Source: UBA4823 sp034436035 (GTDB lineage Bacteria > Chloroflexota > Anaerolineae > Anaerolineales > UBA4823). Taken from it: 48,869 bases of DNA. The DNA is taken from assembly GCA_034436035.1 (NCBI GenBank), contig DAOTVW010000287.1, positions 1 through 48,869 on the forward strand, written 5' to 3'. Both the position numbers and the translations under genes were made by a program. Below the pieces are notes generated by a model. It was not told the origin of the DNA. It ran no database searches and saw nothing but the letters and a program-made list of their open reading frames with translations. Shown here in pieces: positions 31,118 to 39,713 of this stretch (positions within the stretch are counted from its first letter, which is position 1; every line of letters begins with the position of its first letter).

Positions 31118-32017
31118 ATGCGAAAAATATTAAGCAATATCTGGTTCATCATCAAACTTCCTTATTTGATAATTCGCTGGATTATTCGTACTGTAAAGAA
31201 TTGGTTTACCCATCTTGCCAACAATGTTGAATTTCTTCTCACTGAAGAAGATGAAGATGTTCCCATCGAAGAGACCTTAACCAAAACCATCCAAAACCCC
31301 ACTGGCATTTTAGTTCATGTAGATGCATTACGAAAACATATTTTTCGAGCTTTAATTTTTATTGCAATTACAACAAGTTTTTCATTTATCTATACAGCGA
31401 AAATTGTTGATTTTCTTGCCAAGCCAGTCGGCGGTTTGAGCAAATTGGTTGCGATTGATGTAACCGAACCAATTGGCGTTTTTATGCGCGTAGCGCTGCT
31501 AAGTGGTTTTACATTAGCTCTACCTTATGTCATTTTTGAATTATGGTTATTTGTGGCACCAGGTTTGAAAAAAACTACCCGTTTTCGGAGTTTAGCGACC
31601 ATCCCAATTGCTACGCTGTTATTTTTCACGGGCATGGCGTTTGCTTATTTTGTATTACTTCCGGTAGGTATCCCTTGGCTAACCCAGGTGATGGGCATCC
31701 GCACCGAAGTTCGGCCTTCTAGTTATGTACAATTCGTTACAACAGTCTTGTTTTGGATTGGAATTACGTTCGAATTTCCGTTAATCATTTATTTTCTTGC
31801 GTTGGTGGGATTAGTAAAAGGGAAAGCATTAGCCGGGCAATGGAGGATTGCGATTGTCATCATTGCCGTTTTAGCAGCTGCAATCACTCCCACTGTGGAC
31901 CCGGTAAACATGAGTTTGGTGATGCTACCAATGATTATTCTTTATTTTATCAGTGTGGGTTTGGCTTATCTTGCGGAAGGGACTAGACGGAAACAAGCAG
32001 AACAAAATCAGAGTTAA
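31118..32017 (+). CDS. tatC: Twin-arginine translocase subunit TatC
   Basis: TatC is the receptor for folded Tat substrates. It has six transmembrane segments and conserved LRKHIFRALI, EPIGVFMRVALLSGF and LPYVIFELWLFVAPGL. The 299 residues exceed the usual 240-270. The excess is an N-terminal stretch of about 70 residues before LRKH, with an amphipathic/hydrophobic first part (NIWFIIKLPYLIIRWIIR) and an acidic segment (LTEEDEDVPIEE). Confidence 0.94.
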   Translation: MRKILSNIWFIIKLPYLIIRWIIRTVKNWFTHLANNVEFLLTEEDEDVPIEETLTKTIQNPTGILVHVDALRKHIFRALIFIAITTSFSFIYTAKIVDFLAKPVGGLSKLVAIDVTEPIGVFMRVALLSGFTLALPYVIFELWLFVAPGLKKTTRFRSLATIPIATLLFFTGMAFAYFVLLPVGIPWLTQVMGIRTEVRPSSYVQFVTTVLFWIGITFEFPLIIYFLALVGLVKGKALAGQWRIAIVIIAVLAAAITPTVDPVNMSLVMLPMIILYFISVGLAYLAEGTRRKQAEQNQS

Positions 32018-32038
32018 ACGATTTTGGAGGATTATCCA

Positions 32039-32914
32039 ATGCGTTCACGACGGGCTCTCTTATACATGCCTGGCTCGGACGATCACAAGATAAAAAAAGC
32101 GCTTGAGCTAGGGGTGGATTCTATATGTATGGATTTGGAAGATGGTGTAGCAATCAATCGGAAAGAACATGCTCGCCAAGCCATCGCTCACGCTCTCGCC
32201 AATTATGAATTTAAGAATTCCGAAAAAGCTGTTCGAATAAACCCGATTAGTAGCACCTTTGCACTATTTGACCTGGAAGCAATACTGCCCTACCGCCCAG
32301 ATGCAATTGTGCTACCGAAAGTTCGCTATCCATCCGAAATTCGCAAAACATGTGCAATAATAACAGAACATGAAAAGAAACTTGGTCTACCGATCGGGGA
32401 AATGCGGTTATTGATCATTATTGAGACACCTCAGGCAATCATCAACCTTCGCGAGATAGCTCAAGCCGATTCGAGAATAGATGCTCTCATTTTTGGGGCA
32501 GAGGATTTAATTGGAGAGATCGGCGGCATCCGCACGCAGATGGCAAATGAAGTCCTTTTTGCCCGTAGCGCTGTGGTTGTAGCTGCAGTCGCGTACCAGC
32601 TACAAGCAATTGACATGGTTTACTTAAATTTTAAAGATCCAGATGGATTAGCATCGGAATGTCAAAGTGGGGTTGAATTAGGATATAGTGGAAAACAAAT
32701 CATCCACCCCAATCAAGTTACAATCGTGCAAAAAGCGTTTACACCAAGTGATGATCAGATCGCGCAAGCCGAAAAATTAATCAACGAATATAATACATAT
32801 ATCAAATCTGGTATTGGGGCTTATGCCCAAGATGGAAAACTCATCGATGCTCCAGTAATCAAAGCTGCTCAAAATATTCTCAACAAAGCTCGCGCCGCTG
32901 GAAAAATTATCTAA
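32039..32914 (+). CDS. CitE-like CoA-ester lyase (HpcH/HpaI family)
   Basis: This 291-residue TIM-barrel lyase of the CitE/malyl-CoA lyase family cleaves or forms C-C bonds in hydroxyacyl-CoA thioesters with Mg2+. Motifs are RSRRALLYMPGSDDHKI, DSICMDLEDGVAI, VRINPI, LPKVRYPSEI, LLIIIETPQAI and DALIFGAEDLIGEIGG. These include the metal-binding Glu and Asp. ATG 32039 has GGAGG 8 nt upstream. Neighbouring thiolase-fold and DUF35 genes suggest a CoA-thioester degradation route; the exact substrate (malyl-, citramalyl- or related CoA) is not determined. Confidence 0.88.
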   Translation: MRSRRALLYMPGSDDHKIKKALELGVDSICMDLEDGVAINRKEHARQAIAHALANYEFKNSEKAVRINPISSTFALFDLEAILPYRPDAIVLPKVRYPSEIRKTCAIITEHEKKLGLPIGEMRLLIIIETPQAIINLREIAQADSRIDALIFGAEDLIGEIGGIRTQMANEVLFARSAVVVAAVAYQLQAIDMVYLNFKDPDGLASECQSGVELGYSGKQIIHPNQVTIVQKAFTPSDDQIAQAEKLINEYNTYIKSGIGAYAQDGKLIDAPVIKAAQNILNKARAAGKII

Positions 32915-32927
32915 ATCAGGAGGAAAC

Positions 32928-34088
32928 ATGAACCAGGATGTGGCGATTGTTGGTGTGGGTTGGGAAGGATTTAGCCCAACCTCAGTTGACTATTCCTACA
33001 AGGAATTGATTTATCTAGCAGCCAATAAAGCATATCATGATGCCAATATTGATCCCAGGCGGGATGTCGAAAGCTTTATTTCAGTTGCAGAGGATTTTTT
33101 TGAAGGAACGAGTATTTTTGATGAATATACACCAGACCAGTTAGGCGCAGTGCTTAAGCCAATGCATACGATTACAGGGGAAGCATTGCATGGATTGATT
33201 AGTGCCTATCTCATGATCCGCAGTGGGCTTTTCAATATTGTTGCAGTTGAAGCACATAGTAAAGCTTCTAACATCAAATCCATCACGGAAGTGACTCGTT
33301 ATGCTCTCGATCCAATCTATCAACGACCGCTCAATTTTCACCCTGAATTTGTCGCTGGCTTAGAAATGCAACGCTTCCTGTACGAGAGTAAATGTTCTGT
33401 TGCCGATTGTTCTTCAATTGTACAAAAGAACCTTCACAATGCTCTCTCTAATCCGTCGGCAGCTTATGCTTTTGAATTATCAGAAAAAGAACTATCCGAA
33501 GCGGATTTCTTAGCTTATCCGTTATTAGAAAGCCATATCGCCAAACCAGCGGATGGTGCAATTGTCATTGTATTGGCAAGCGCGGAGGTTGCTAAGCAAA
33601 TCACCAAACAACCAATATGGATCAAAGGTGTCGGATGGTGTAATGATTCTTACCCGTTGGAATATCGGGCTTGGGATGAATTGCGGTATGTACAAAAAGC
33701 AGCTAAAATGGCATATTCCCAATCGCATATTGCCAATCCCATTGAAAACATTGATTTTGCAGAGATTGATGATATCTACGCATATCGGGAAGCGTTGACA
33801 TTGGTTGCCCTTGGATTGGCTGATGAGGCAACAATCAGAGGACTAATCCGCGAGGGTTGTTTTTATCCAGAGGGGAAATTTCCTGTGAATGTTTCCGGTG
33901 GAAGTCTAGGAGTAGGCAATCTTTTCGATGCCAACGGAGCGCAAAAAACTGTAGAGGCTGTCCTTCAACTACGCGGTATTGCTGGCGCACGCCAGCTCAA
34001 TAACCCACGCACTGCCATTGTCCAAAGTTGGCGCGGGATTCCAACCACCAGTACAGCAGTAATGGTCCTCAGTAATGAAGAGAAATGA
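32928..34088 (+). CDS. Thiolase-fold protein without nucleophilic cysteine (I)
   Basis: This 386-residue protein has the thiolase fold (VAIVGVGW start, HGLISAYLMIRSG, PADGAIVIVLAS, VNVSGGSLGVGNLFDANG). The position of the nucleophilic Cys in SCP2/acetoacetyl-CoA thiolases reads MHTITGEALHG here, and the C-terminal GHPxGATG histidine is replaced by Asn (GVGNLFDANG). It cannot use normal thiolase chemistry. This pattern is reminiscent of the retro-aldolase Ltp2, which works with a DUF35 partner, and two DUF35 genes follow. Substrate unknown. Confidence 0.8.
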   Translation: MNQDVAIVGVGWEGFSPTSVDYSYKELIYLAANKAYHDANIDPRRDVESFISVAEDFFEGTSIFDEYTPDQLGAVLKPMHTITGEALHGLISAYLMIRSGLFNIVAVEAHSKASNIKSITEVTRYALDPIYQRPLNFHPEFVAGLEMQRFLYESKCSVADCSSIVQKNLHNALSNPSAAYAFELSEKELSEADFLAYPLLESHIAKPADGAIVIVLASAEVAKQITKQPIWIKGVGWCNDSYPLEYRAWDELRYVQKAAKMAYSQSHIANPIENIDFAEIDDIYAYREALTLVALGLADEATIRGLIREGCFYPEGKFPVNVSGGSLGVGNLFDANGAQKTVEAVLQLRGIAGARQLNNPRTAIVQSWRGIPTTSTAVMVLSNEEK

Positions 34089-34101
34089 AAGGAGGAAAAT
34101 G

Positions 34102-35268
34102 ATGGGACTTAGAAAAGTTGCGGTCGTTGGAGCGGGAATGACCCAGTTTGTGCGACGGGCTCAGGAAACACCCCGCGAACTTGTTTTTAAAGCGGTGCGA
34201 GCTGCCTTAGATTCATGTGAATTATCTATCAAAGATATCGATGCAGTTTGCCTTGGTACAGCTCCGGATACATTCGATGGAGTGCATATGAATGGCGAGT
34301 ATTTGAGTGACGGTGCTGGCGCTTTTGGCAAACCTTATATTCGTTCCTATGTAGGCGGAGGAACTGGCGTGTTTGTTCCAATCCAGGGTTGGTACCATGT
34401 TGCTTCTGGTTTGTTTGATTTGGTTCTCGTTGTTGCAGAAGAAAAGATGTCCAGTTACTATCCTCATGCGCAAGGAGCATTTTTAACCATATTTGATCAC
34501 ACAACGGAACGACCTCTCAAACCAAATTTATTATGGATTTTTGCCTTGGAAATGAATCGCTATATGTCCACCTATGGGATAACCAAAGAGGAGATTGCCC
34601 AGGTTTCGGTATTGCATAAGCGAAATGCTGCGGATCATCCGGCCGCGTTATTGGGAGATAAAAATATAACTGTAAAAGATGTATTAGATTCCGAAGTCCT
34701 TGCCTGGCCAGTACAACGTTTAGATGTTAGCCCGGTTTCTGATGGAGCAGTAGCAATCATCTTGGCTTCTGAACATGTTGCAAGACGTATTACAGACAAA
34801 CCAATATGGATTGAAGGAGTTGGCTGGTCATTAGATACTGCTTATTGGACTAACCGGGATTTAGCCTATCCACGTTATGTGGAAGTTGCTGCAAGGATGG
34901 CTTACGAAATGGCGGGTATCAAAGAACCTCGCAAAGAAATCCATATTGCAGAACCGTACGATCCTTTTGATTACAAAGCACTCCATCACATAGAAGGTTT
35001 GCAGTTAGCAGATCGCGGTAAAGCGATCGAGTTATATCTCAGCGGCAGTGCGCGCAGAGATGGAAACCTACCCATTTGTCCTTCTGGTGGATTATTAGGT
35101 GTTGGCAACCCAATCGCTGCCGCCGGTTTGATGAAAATTGCTGAATTGTTTTGGCAATTACGTGGTGAGGCAGATAAAAGACAGGTCGCTGGCTCCCCCC
35201 AAAAAGGAATTGCGCAGGCATGGGGTGATTTAATGCAAGTGGGAACTGTGGTGATTATGGGAAAATGA
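34102..35268 (+). CDS. Thiolase-fold protein without nucleophilic cysteine (II)
   Basis: This 388-residue protein is related in fold to the previous gene (VAVVGAGMTQFVRRAQ, PVSDGAVAIILASEHVA, CPSGGLLGVGNPIAAAG). The nucleophile position is SYVGGGTGVF, lacking Cys, and the usual His of GHP is Asn (GVGNP). Tyrosines lie in EPYDPFDYKALHH. The start is ATG 34102, six bases after GGAGG; an earlier in-frame ATG at 34075 overlaps the previous gene. It probably forms a heteromer with the preceding protein and the DUF35 proteins. Confidence 0.82.
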   Translation: MGLRKVAVVGAGMTQFVRRAQETPRELVFKAVRAALDSCELSIKDIDAVCLGTAPDTFDGVHMNGEYLSDGAGAFGKPYIRSYVGGGTGVFVPIQGWYHVASGLFDLVLVVAEEKMSSYYPHAQGAFLTIFDHTTERPLKPNLLWIFALEMNRYMSTYGITKEEIAQVSVLHKRNAADHPAALLGDKNITVKDVLDSEVLAWPVQRLDVSPVSDGAVAIILASEHVARRITDKPIWIEGVGWSLDTAYWTNRDLAYPRYVEVAARMAYEMAGIKEPRKEIHIAEPYDPFDYKALHHIEGLQLADRGKAIELYLSGSARRDGNLPICPSGGLLGVGNPIAAAGLMKIAELFWQLRGEADKRQVAGSPQKGIAQAWGDLMQVGTVVIMGK

Positions 35269-35280
35269 GAGGAGACAACA

Positions 35281-35787
35281 ATGGTCACAGGCAATCGTTA
35301 TCGGGCTTTAAATTCACTTCCGGAATCCGCTTTTCATGATGGAAAACTCCTTTATACCTTTGATCAGCTGAATACGCACTATGCTTGGGATTGTGGCGTT
35401 GCAATCGGAGAATATCTGGCGAAATTAAGGGAAGGGATAATTATCGGTGCTACCTGCTCGCATTGTCATCGCACAATGGTACCACCGCGTCTATTTTGCG
35501 AATACTGCTTTCGACCCATTAAAAATTTCATTCCTTTGCAGGATACTGGGACAATTTTAACGTTCTCTCTTTGTTATGTTACCTGGGATGTTCAAAGGAT
35601 CGAAATACCAGAAATACCGGCAGTCATTGCAATAGATGGCGCTTCGGAAAATCATGGAATATTACATAAAATCGGTGAAGTAGATCCACACGCAGTGCAT
35701 ATCGGAATGCGAGTAAAAGCAGTTTGGAAAACACCAGAAGAACGATCTGGCGATATTACCGATATTTTATATTTCCGACCAGAATAG
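35281..35787 (+). CDS. DUF35 Zn-ribbon/OB-fold protein (I)
   Basis: This 168-residue protein has an N-terminal helical extension (about 1-55), a rubredoxin-like zinc ribbon (CSHCHRTMVPPRLFCEYC: CxxC...CxxC) and an OB fold (DTGTILTFSLCYVT to EERSGDITDILYFRP). DUF35 proteins are obligate partners of thiolase-like enzymes, for example ChsH2 with Ltp2 and BbsA with BbsB. The order thiolase-thiolase-DUF35-DUF35 supports a heteromeric complex. Confidence 0.88.
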   Translation: MVTGNRYRALNSLPESAFHDGKLLYTFDQLNTHYAWDCGVAIGEYLAKLREGIIIGATCSHCHRTMVPPRLFCEYCFRPIKNFIPLQDTGTILTFSLCYVTWDVQRIEIPEIPAVIAIDGASENHGILHKIGEVDPHAVHIGMRVKAVWKTPEERSGDITDILYFRPE

Positions 35788-35796
35788 GAGCGATAT

Positions 35797-36258
35797 ATGT
35801 ATCCATTTCTTCATCCATTTAATAGACCTTCTCATTATGAAGGTTTGTTTCCGGTTACAAATCGTTATACATTTGGTATCAGTGGGGAAAAGTTTTTTCG
35901 TGCCTTAAAAGATGATGGGGTAATCCTTGGTACGCACTGTCCGAATTGCAATAAATTATATGTGCCTGGAATTAGTTTCTGTAATGAATGCCTTCAGGAA
36001 TTAGAAGATTGGCGGGTTGTTGAAAACGTAGGCACTGTGGTAACTTTCACAATCTTATATAAAAATTTGGATGGCAGCCAGCGACTTGATCCAGAAATTG
36101 TGGCGTTCATCCAAATGGGTGATGGTGGATTTGTTCATCGCCTTGCAGAAATTGATCCAAAATCGGTATTCATTGGCATGCAAGTTGCAGCGGTTATTAA
36201 AGAACCAGAAGAAAGGATTGGTAGTATACTCGATATTCGTTATTTCAAACCAATCTAG
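35797..36258 (+). CDS. DUF35 Zn-ribbon/OB-fold protein (II)
   Basis: This 153-residue paralogue of the preceding protein has CPNCNKLYVPGISFCNECL as zinc ribbon and an OB fold ending EERIGSILDIRYFKP, nearly the same as EERSGDITDILYFRP in its neighbour. One DUF35 for each thiolase-fold protein, or one per half of a heterodimer, is likely. Confidence 0.88.
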   Translation: MYPFLHPFNRPSHYEGLFPVTNRYTFGISGEKFFRALKDDGVILGTHCPNCNKLYVPGISFCNECLQELEDWRVVENVGTVVTFTILYKNLDGSQRLDPEIVAFIQMGDGGFVHRLAEIDPKSVFIGMQVAAVIKEPEERIGSILDIRYFKPI

Positions 36259-36264
36259 AAGCCA

Positions 36265-36804
36265 ATGAATAAAGTCGAAACGAGCATTCACCCACATAAG
36301 ATTTATCATGTTAATTTACATCCAATTCCAATGTGGAAATGGGGGTTATGGCTTATTTTCCTTCTCATCACCAATGGGGGATTATTTTTATCCGTGCTCA
36401 TCTTTTATTGGAATGTATCCAGTCAGTATGGTCCTGCTTTAGGATTTACATATTCCTTAAACTTAATTCTCATTTCTTTTCTTGTTTTCTGTGTCAGTAT
36501 TATCCTTACTGTAATTAGCTTAAAAAAGAGCAAACAATACTTAACAATTTATAAGGAAGGAATTGTTGTTAGACATAGCAAACCACTTAAAATTCCCTGG
36601 AAGTCAGTAAAAAGTATGGAAATCTTTCGCGTTGAGCATTATTTTTTATGGCTTTGTGTTAAAAAAGCCTGGAAATTTAGAATTTTGCTTACGAATGGGA
36701 AAAAGATTCAATTTTATATCCCCTTGGACATTCCAGAAAAAATAATCATGGCAACTCAAGCTGCATTTGACTCAACTCAAACATCCCCAAATGCTATGGA
36801 GTAA
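36265..36804 (+). CDS. Two-helix membrane protein with PH-like C-terminal domain
   Basis: This 179-residue protein has transmembrane segments at about 27-47 and 63-83, followed by a beta-rich domain (QYLTIYKEGIVVRHSKPLKIPWKSVKSMEIFRVEHYF...KKIQFYIP) of bacterial PH-like appearance. No function can be given. It starts 6 bp after the DUF35 gene, but its role need not relate. Confidence 0.65.
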   Translation: MNKVETSIHPHKIYHVNLHPIPMWKWGLWLIFLLITNGGLFLSVLIFYWNVSSQYGPALGFTYSLNLILISFLVFCVSIILTVISLKKSKQYLTIYKEGIVVRHSKPLKIPWKSVKSMEIFRVEHYFLWLCVKKAWKFRILLTNGKKIQFYIPLDIPEKIIMATQAAFDSTQTSPNAME

Positions 36805-36840
36805 ATTCCAAAAATTTTTAATTGAAAGAAAACAATACCT

Positions 36841-39396
36841 ATGAGTACAAAAATATTTCATCGAATCCTCCAATTTTCTCTTTTCTTTTTTATCTCCGTC
36901 TCATTGAGTAGTTGTAATCTCTCGGCAATTCAGCAATTACAATTACCTAATAATTTAGATTTATCTAAATTATTTCCACCAACCGCTACTCCATCTCCAG
37001 AGGTGCTTGAAGAAAACACCACCAATACTGAAAGCGGCGATCGTGTTGAGGTGACATTCAAAGTCCAAGTGCCGACCAATACTCCGCAAAATCAAACGGT
37101 GGTCCTCAAAATTATGGAAGAAGTAACCGGCTTAGCATTTAATGCTCAGCGGATTGAAATGGAGAGTGCTGGAGACCAGCATTTTACCTACACATTATCA
37201 GTCCCGAAAGGAACTGTTTTGAAATACCGATATGCACGAATTGCCGATAATAATGAAGTTCAAGAACACATATCCGATAATCGTCAAGTAAGATACCGGA
37301 TGTTATATGCAAATGCGCCCATGACCGTTGAAGATGTTGTGAGCCGTTGGACAGATACAGCATTTGAAGGGAAAACGGGAAGAATTACGGGCACCGTTAT
37401 AGACGCAGTCACCAAAATCCCAATTCCAAATATCCTTATTGACTGCGGTGGAGTACAAACATTAACTTCCTCGGATGGCTCTTTCTTGATCGAAGGTTTA
37501 TTACCAGGGGTTCACAATTTGGTAGCGTACGCATTAGATGGCAGTTATCAAACCTTTCAACAAGGGGCGAAGGTGGAAACCGATTCCACCACTCCAGCCG
37601 AAATTGCCCTTCAACCTGCAAAATTGGTCGGTGTAGTATTTGTGGCAAAGCTACCTCAAAATACCATTCCAGCAGTGCCAGTTCGGCTTGCAGGCAACCT
37701 TTACCAATTAGGAAATACGTTTGCTGACCTAAACGGGGGAATCAGCACCATAGCTTCACGAATGCCGGTACTCTCACTTCTACCGGATGGACGTTATTCA
37801 ATCAATATCGCGCTTCCAGCTGGTGCGGATATTCATTATCTTTATACTCTGGGAGATGGTTTCTGGAATACCGAAGTAGATGAAAATGGAAAACCAAACC
37901 TGCGCCATTTCATTGTTCCAGACAAAGACACAATGATTGAGGATTCTGTCACAGCTTGGGTGACGAAAGATTCCCATCCAATTAGTTTTGATGTTACGCT
38001 TCCCGACACAACTCCAAAAGACGATTTTGTTTCGATTCAATTTCGACCTATCTATGGATGGACTGAGCCAATTCCGATGTGGCGTTTGGGAGATAAGCGC
38101 TGGGGATTTATTCTCAACTCTCCTCTAGATTTTGCAGATCAACTCCATTTTCGTATTTGCCGCAATAATGATTGCGGTATAGCAGATGCGAGCGATACGA
38201 TGGGATTCGAAAATCCAGGGTTAGCAATAAGTTCCACAAATATGTCAAGCCCGCTGCGCATCACTGTACCAGCCTGGGCATGGACTGAACAGCCCTCTTC
38301 CCCAGTAGAATTAACCACCCCAGAAGTCACGCCGCGAGAAGACGGATTTATAGCTGGGATAGAATTCCAATCCATCTATCATCCATCTTACAATCAAAAT
38401 TTTTCATATAATTTGGATTCAGTTCAATACCTCAGTAGTAACTGGTTAGTGATGACTCCCACCTGGACATTTACCCGCCAATCACCCCCCGTTCTCGAAT
38501 TAGTTCCCGGAGAAGATCCACTTTGGCTCGACATGGCTGAATGGTTAAGGGAAACAACTGACCGTGGAATAAGTACTGCAATTTTCCCTCAGCCAAAATT
38601 CTCGCAACCCATTTCGGATTGGTGGACTTCCTCAACAAGAGATTTTGCCTGGTGGCAAGTTTGGTTCGAACGGTATCGCAATTTTGCGCTCTATCATGCT
38701 GATTTAGCCACCCAAAACAATGCAAATGCATTGATACTGGGAGGAGATTGGTTATCGCCTGCTTACCCTGGCGGAAAATTATTGGATGGCAGTGATTCTG
38801 GTGTTCCCGCAGATGCAGAAGCACGCTGGCGACTTTTGATACAAGAAATCAAAACCCATTTTAAAGGTCCTTTATTCTGGGCAATTAGCGGAGAACAAGC
38901 AAAAGACCCTCCACCGTTTCTCGATGCAGTAGATGGAATTTACCTTTTATGGTCTGAACCAATGGTGTCTGATGCGTCTTCCAATCCAAGCCCTGCAGAT
39001 CTAGCGATGGTAGCCGGTCAGGAATTGGATAAAATTGCATTGCCGCTTCATGATCATTTCAATAAAACTGTTTTACTTGGGGTATCTTATCCATCTGCTG
39101 CAGGGGTTGAAAGCGGATGTATTAAGGACGCAAGCGATACTTGTGTTTCTTGGGATGATTTAGTTCAGCCAAAACTAAATTCCCTTTCCGTAAAGATGGA
39201 TTTACAAGCGCAAGTAAATCTCTATAATGCGCTCTTTACTGCGATAAATTCCCGCACTTGGATTAGCGGATTGGTGTCCCGTGGTTATTATCCAGCAGCC
39301 GCATTAATTGATCCATCTCCATCTGTGCGTGGAAAACCAGCAGCGGATTTATTATCTTACTGGTTCTCAAATTTATTAGCAGAAAATGAGGAGTAA
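36841..39396 (+). CDS. Large multidomain lipoprotein with C-terminal TIM-barrel-like region
   Basis: This 851-residue surface lipoprotein has a signal ending SLSSC (C25). A short linker with PTATPSPE precedes several beta-sandwich modules. The first (about 75-165) resembles CBM20/AMPK-type domains. The second (about 175-260) is a carboxypeptidase-regulatory-like module (GRITGTVIDAVTKIPIPNILIDCGG...SSDGSFLIEGLLPGVHNL). Others repeat the theme (VPAG.DIHYLYTLGDGFWNTEVDENG). The C-terminal 350 residues look like a glycoside-hydrolase-type barrel (WWQVWFERYRNFALYHADLA, GGDWLSPAYPGG, FWAISGEQ). Extracellular carbohydrate binding or cleavage is inferred; the catalytic residues were not identified. 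Confidence 0.75.
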   Translation: MSTKIFHRILQFSLFFFISVSLSSCNLSAIQQLQLPNNLDLSKLFPPTATPSPEVLEENTTNTESGDRVEVTFKVQVPTNTPQNQTVVLKIMEEVTGLAFNAQRIEMESAGDQHFTYTLSVPKGTVLKYRYARIADNNEVQEHISDNRQVRYRMLYANAPMTVEDVVSRWTDTAFEGKTGRITGTVIDAVTKIPIPNILIDCGGVQTLTSSDGSFLIEGLLPGVHNLVAYALDGSYQTFQQGAKVETDSTTPAEIALQPAKLVGVVFVAKLPQNTIPAVPVRLAGNLYQLGNTFADLNGGISTIASRMPVLSLLPDGRYSINIALPAGADIHYLYTLGDGFWNTEVDENGKPNLRHFIVPDKDTMIEDSVTAWVTKDSHPISFDVTLPDTTPKDDFVSIQFRPIYGWTEPIPMWRLGDKRWGFILNSPLDFADQLHFRICRNNDCGIADASDTMGFENPGLAISSTNMSSPLRITVPAWAWTEQPSSPVELTTPEVTPREDGFIAGIEFQSIYHPSYNQNFSYNLDSVQYLSSNWLVMTPTWTFTRQSPPVLELVPGEDPLWLDMAEWLRETTDRGISTAIFPQPKFSQPISDWWTSSTRDFAWWQVWFERYRNFALYHADLATQNNANALILGGDWLSPAYPGGKLLDGSDSGVPADAEARWRLLIQEIKTHFKGPLFWAISGEQAKDPPPFLDAVDGIYLLWSEPMVSDASSNPSPADLAMVAGQELDKIALPLHDHFNKTVLLGVSYPSAAGVESGCIKDASDTCVSWDDLVQPKLNSLSVKMDLQAQVNLYNALFTAINSRTWISGLVSRGYYPAAALIDPSPSVRGKPAADLLSYWFSNLLAENEE

Positions 39397-39411
39397 AATT
39401 CATTAAAAAAT

Positions 39412-39447
39412 AAAAAGGGCTGCTATTGTTATTTGGCAGCCCTTTTT
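39412..39447. terminator. Bidirectional intrinsic terminator between convergent operons
   Basis: The arms AAAAAGGGCTGC (39412-39423) and GCAGCCCTTTTT (39436-39447) give a 12-bp perfect stem with a 12-base loop. It ends the rpmF-led run and the opposing AOR operon. Confidence 0.88.
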
Positions 39448-39461
39448 ATTTTATTATCTCC

Positions 39462-39710
39462 CTATCCTCCACTTATGGCGGGGATGATATGGATTTCATC
39501 TCTATCTTGGGGTTGATAATCCCCGGACACTGTTTTTTGATCAACGACAACCAGTATATCCTCCCATTTCAGGGGGATATCTAATTGTTTTATCAGCTCT
39601 GAAATCGTACAGCCGTCTTTAACCTCTAAATTGATTTTATCTATTCTTCCTTCTTCACTCCATTTCTGCGCAATGGTATGAAGATGAACGACTATACGAA
39701 TGGTTCCCAT
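39462..39710 (-). CDS. MoaD/ThiS-family ubiquitin-like sulfur carrier
   Basis: The 82-residue protein has a beta-grasp fold ending in ISGG. The C-terminal Gly-Gly is what is activated and thiocarboxylated in MoaD and ThiS. It lies 3 bp after an aldehyde ferredoxin oxidoreductase gene, suggesting it supplies dithiolene sulfur for the tungsten pterin cofactor of these enzymes. Confidence 0.85.
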   Translation of the reverse strand: MGTIRIVVHLHTIAQKWSEEGRIDKINLEVKDGCTISELIKQLDIPLKWEDILVVVDQKTVSGDYQPQDRDEIHIIPAISGG

Positions 39711-39713
39711 CGC

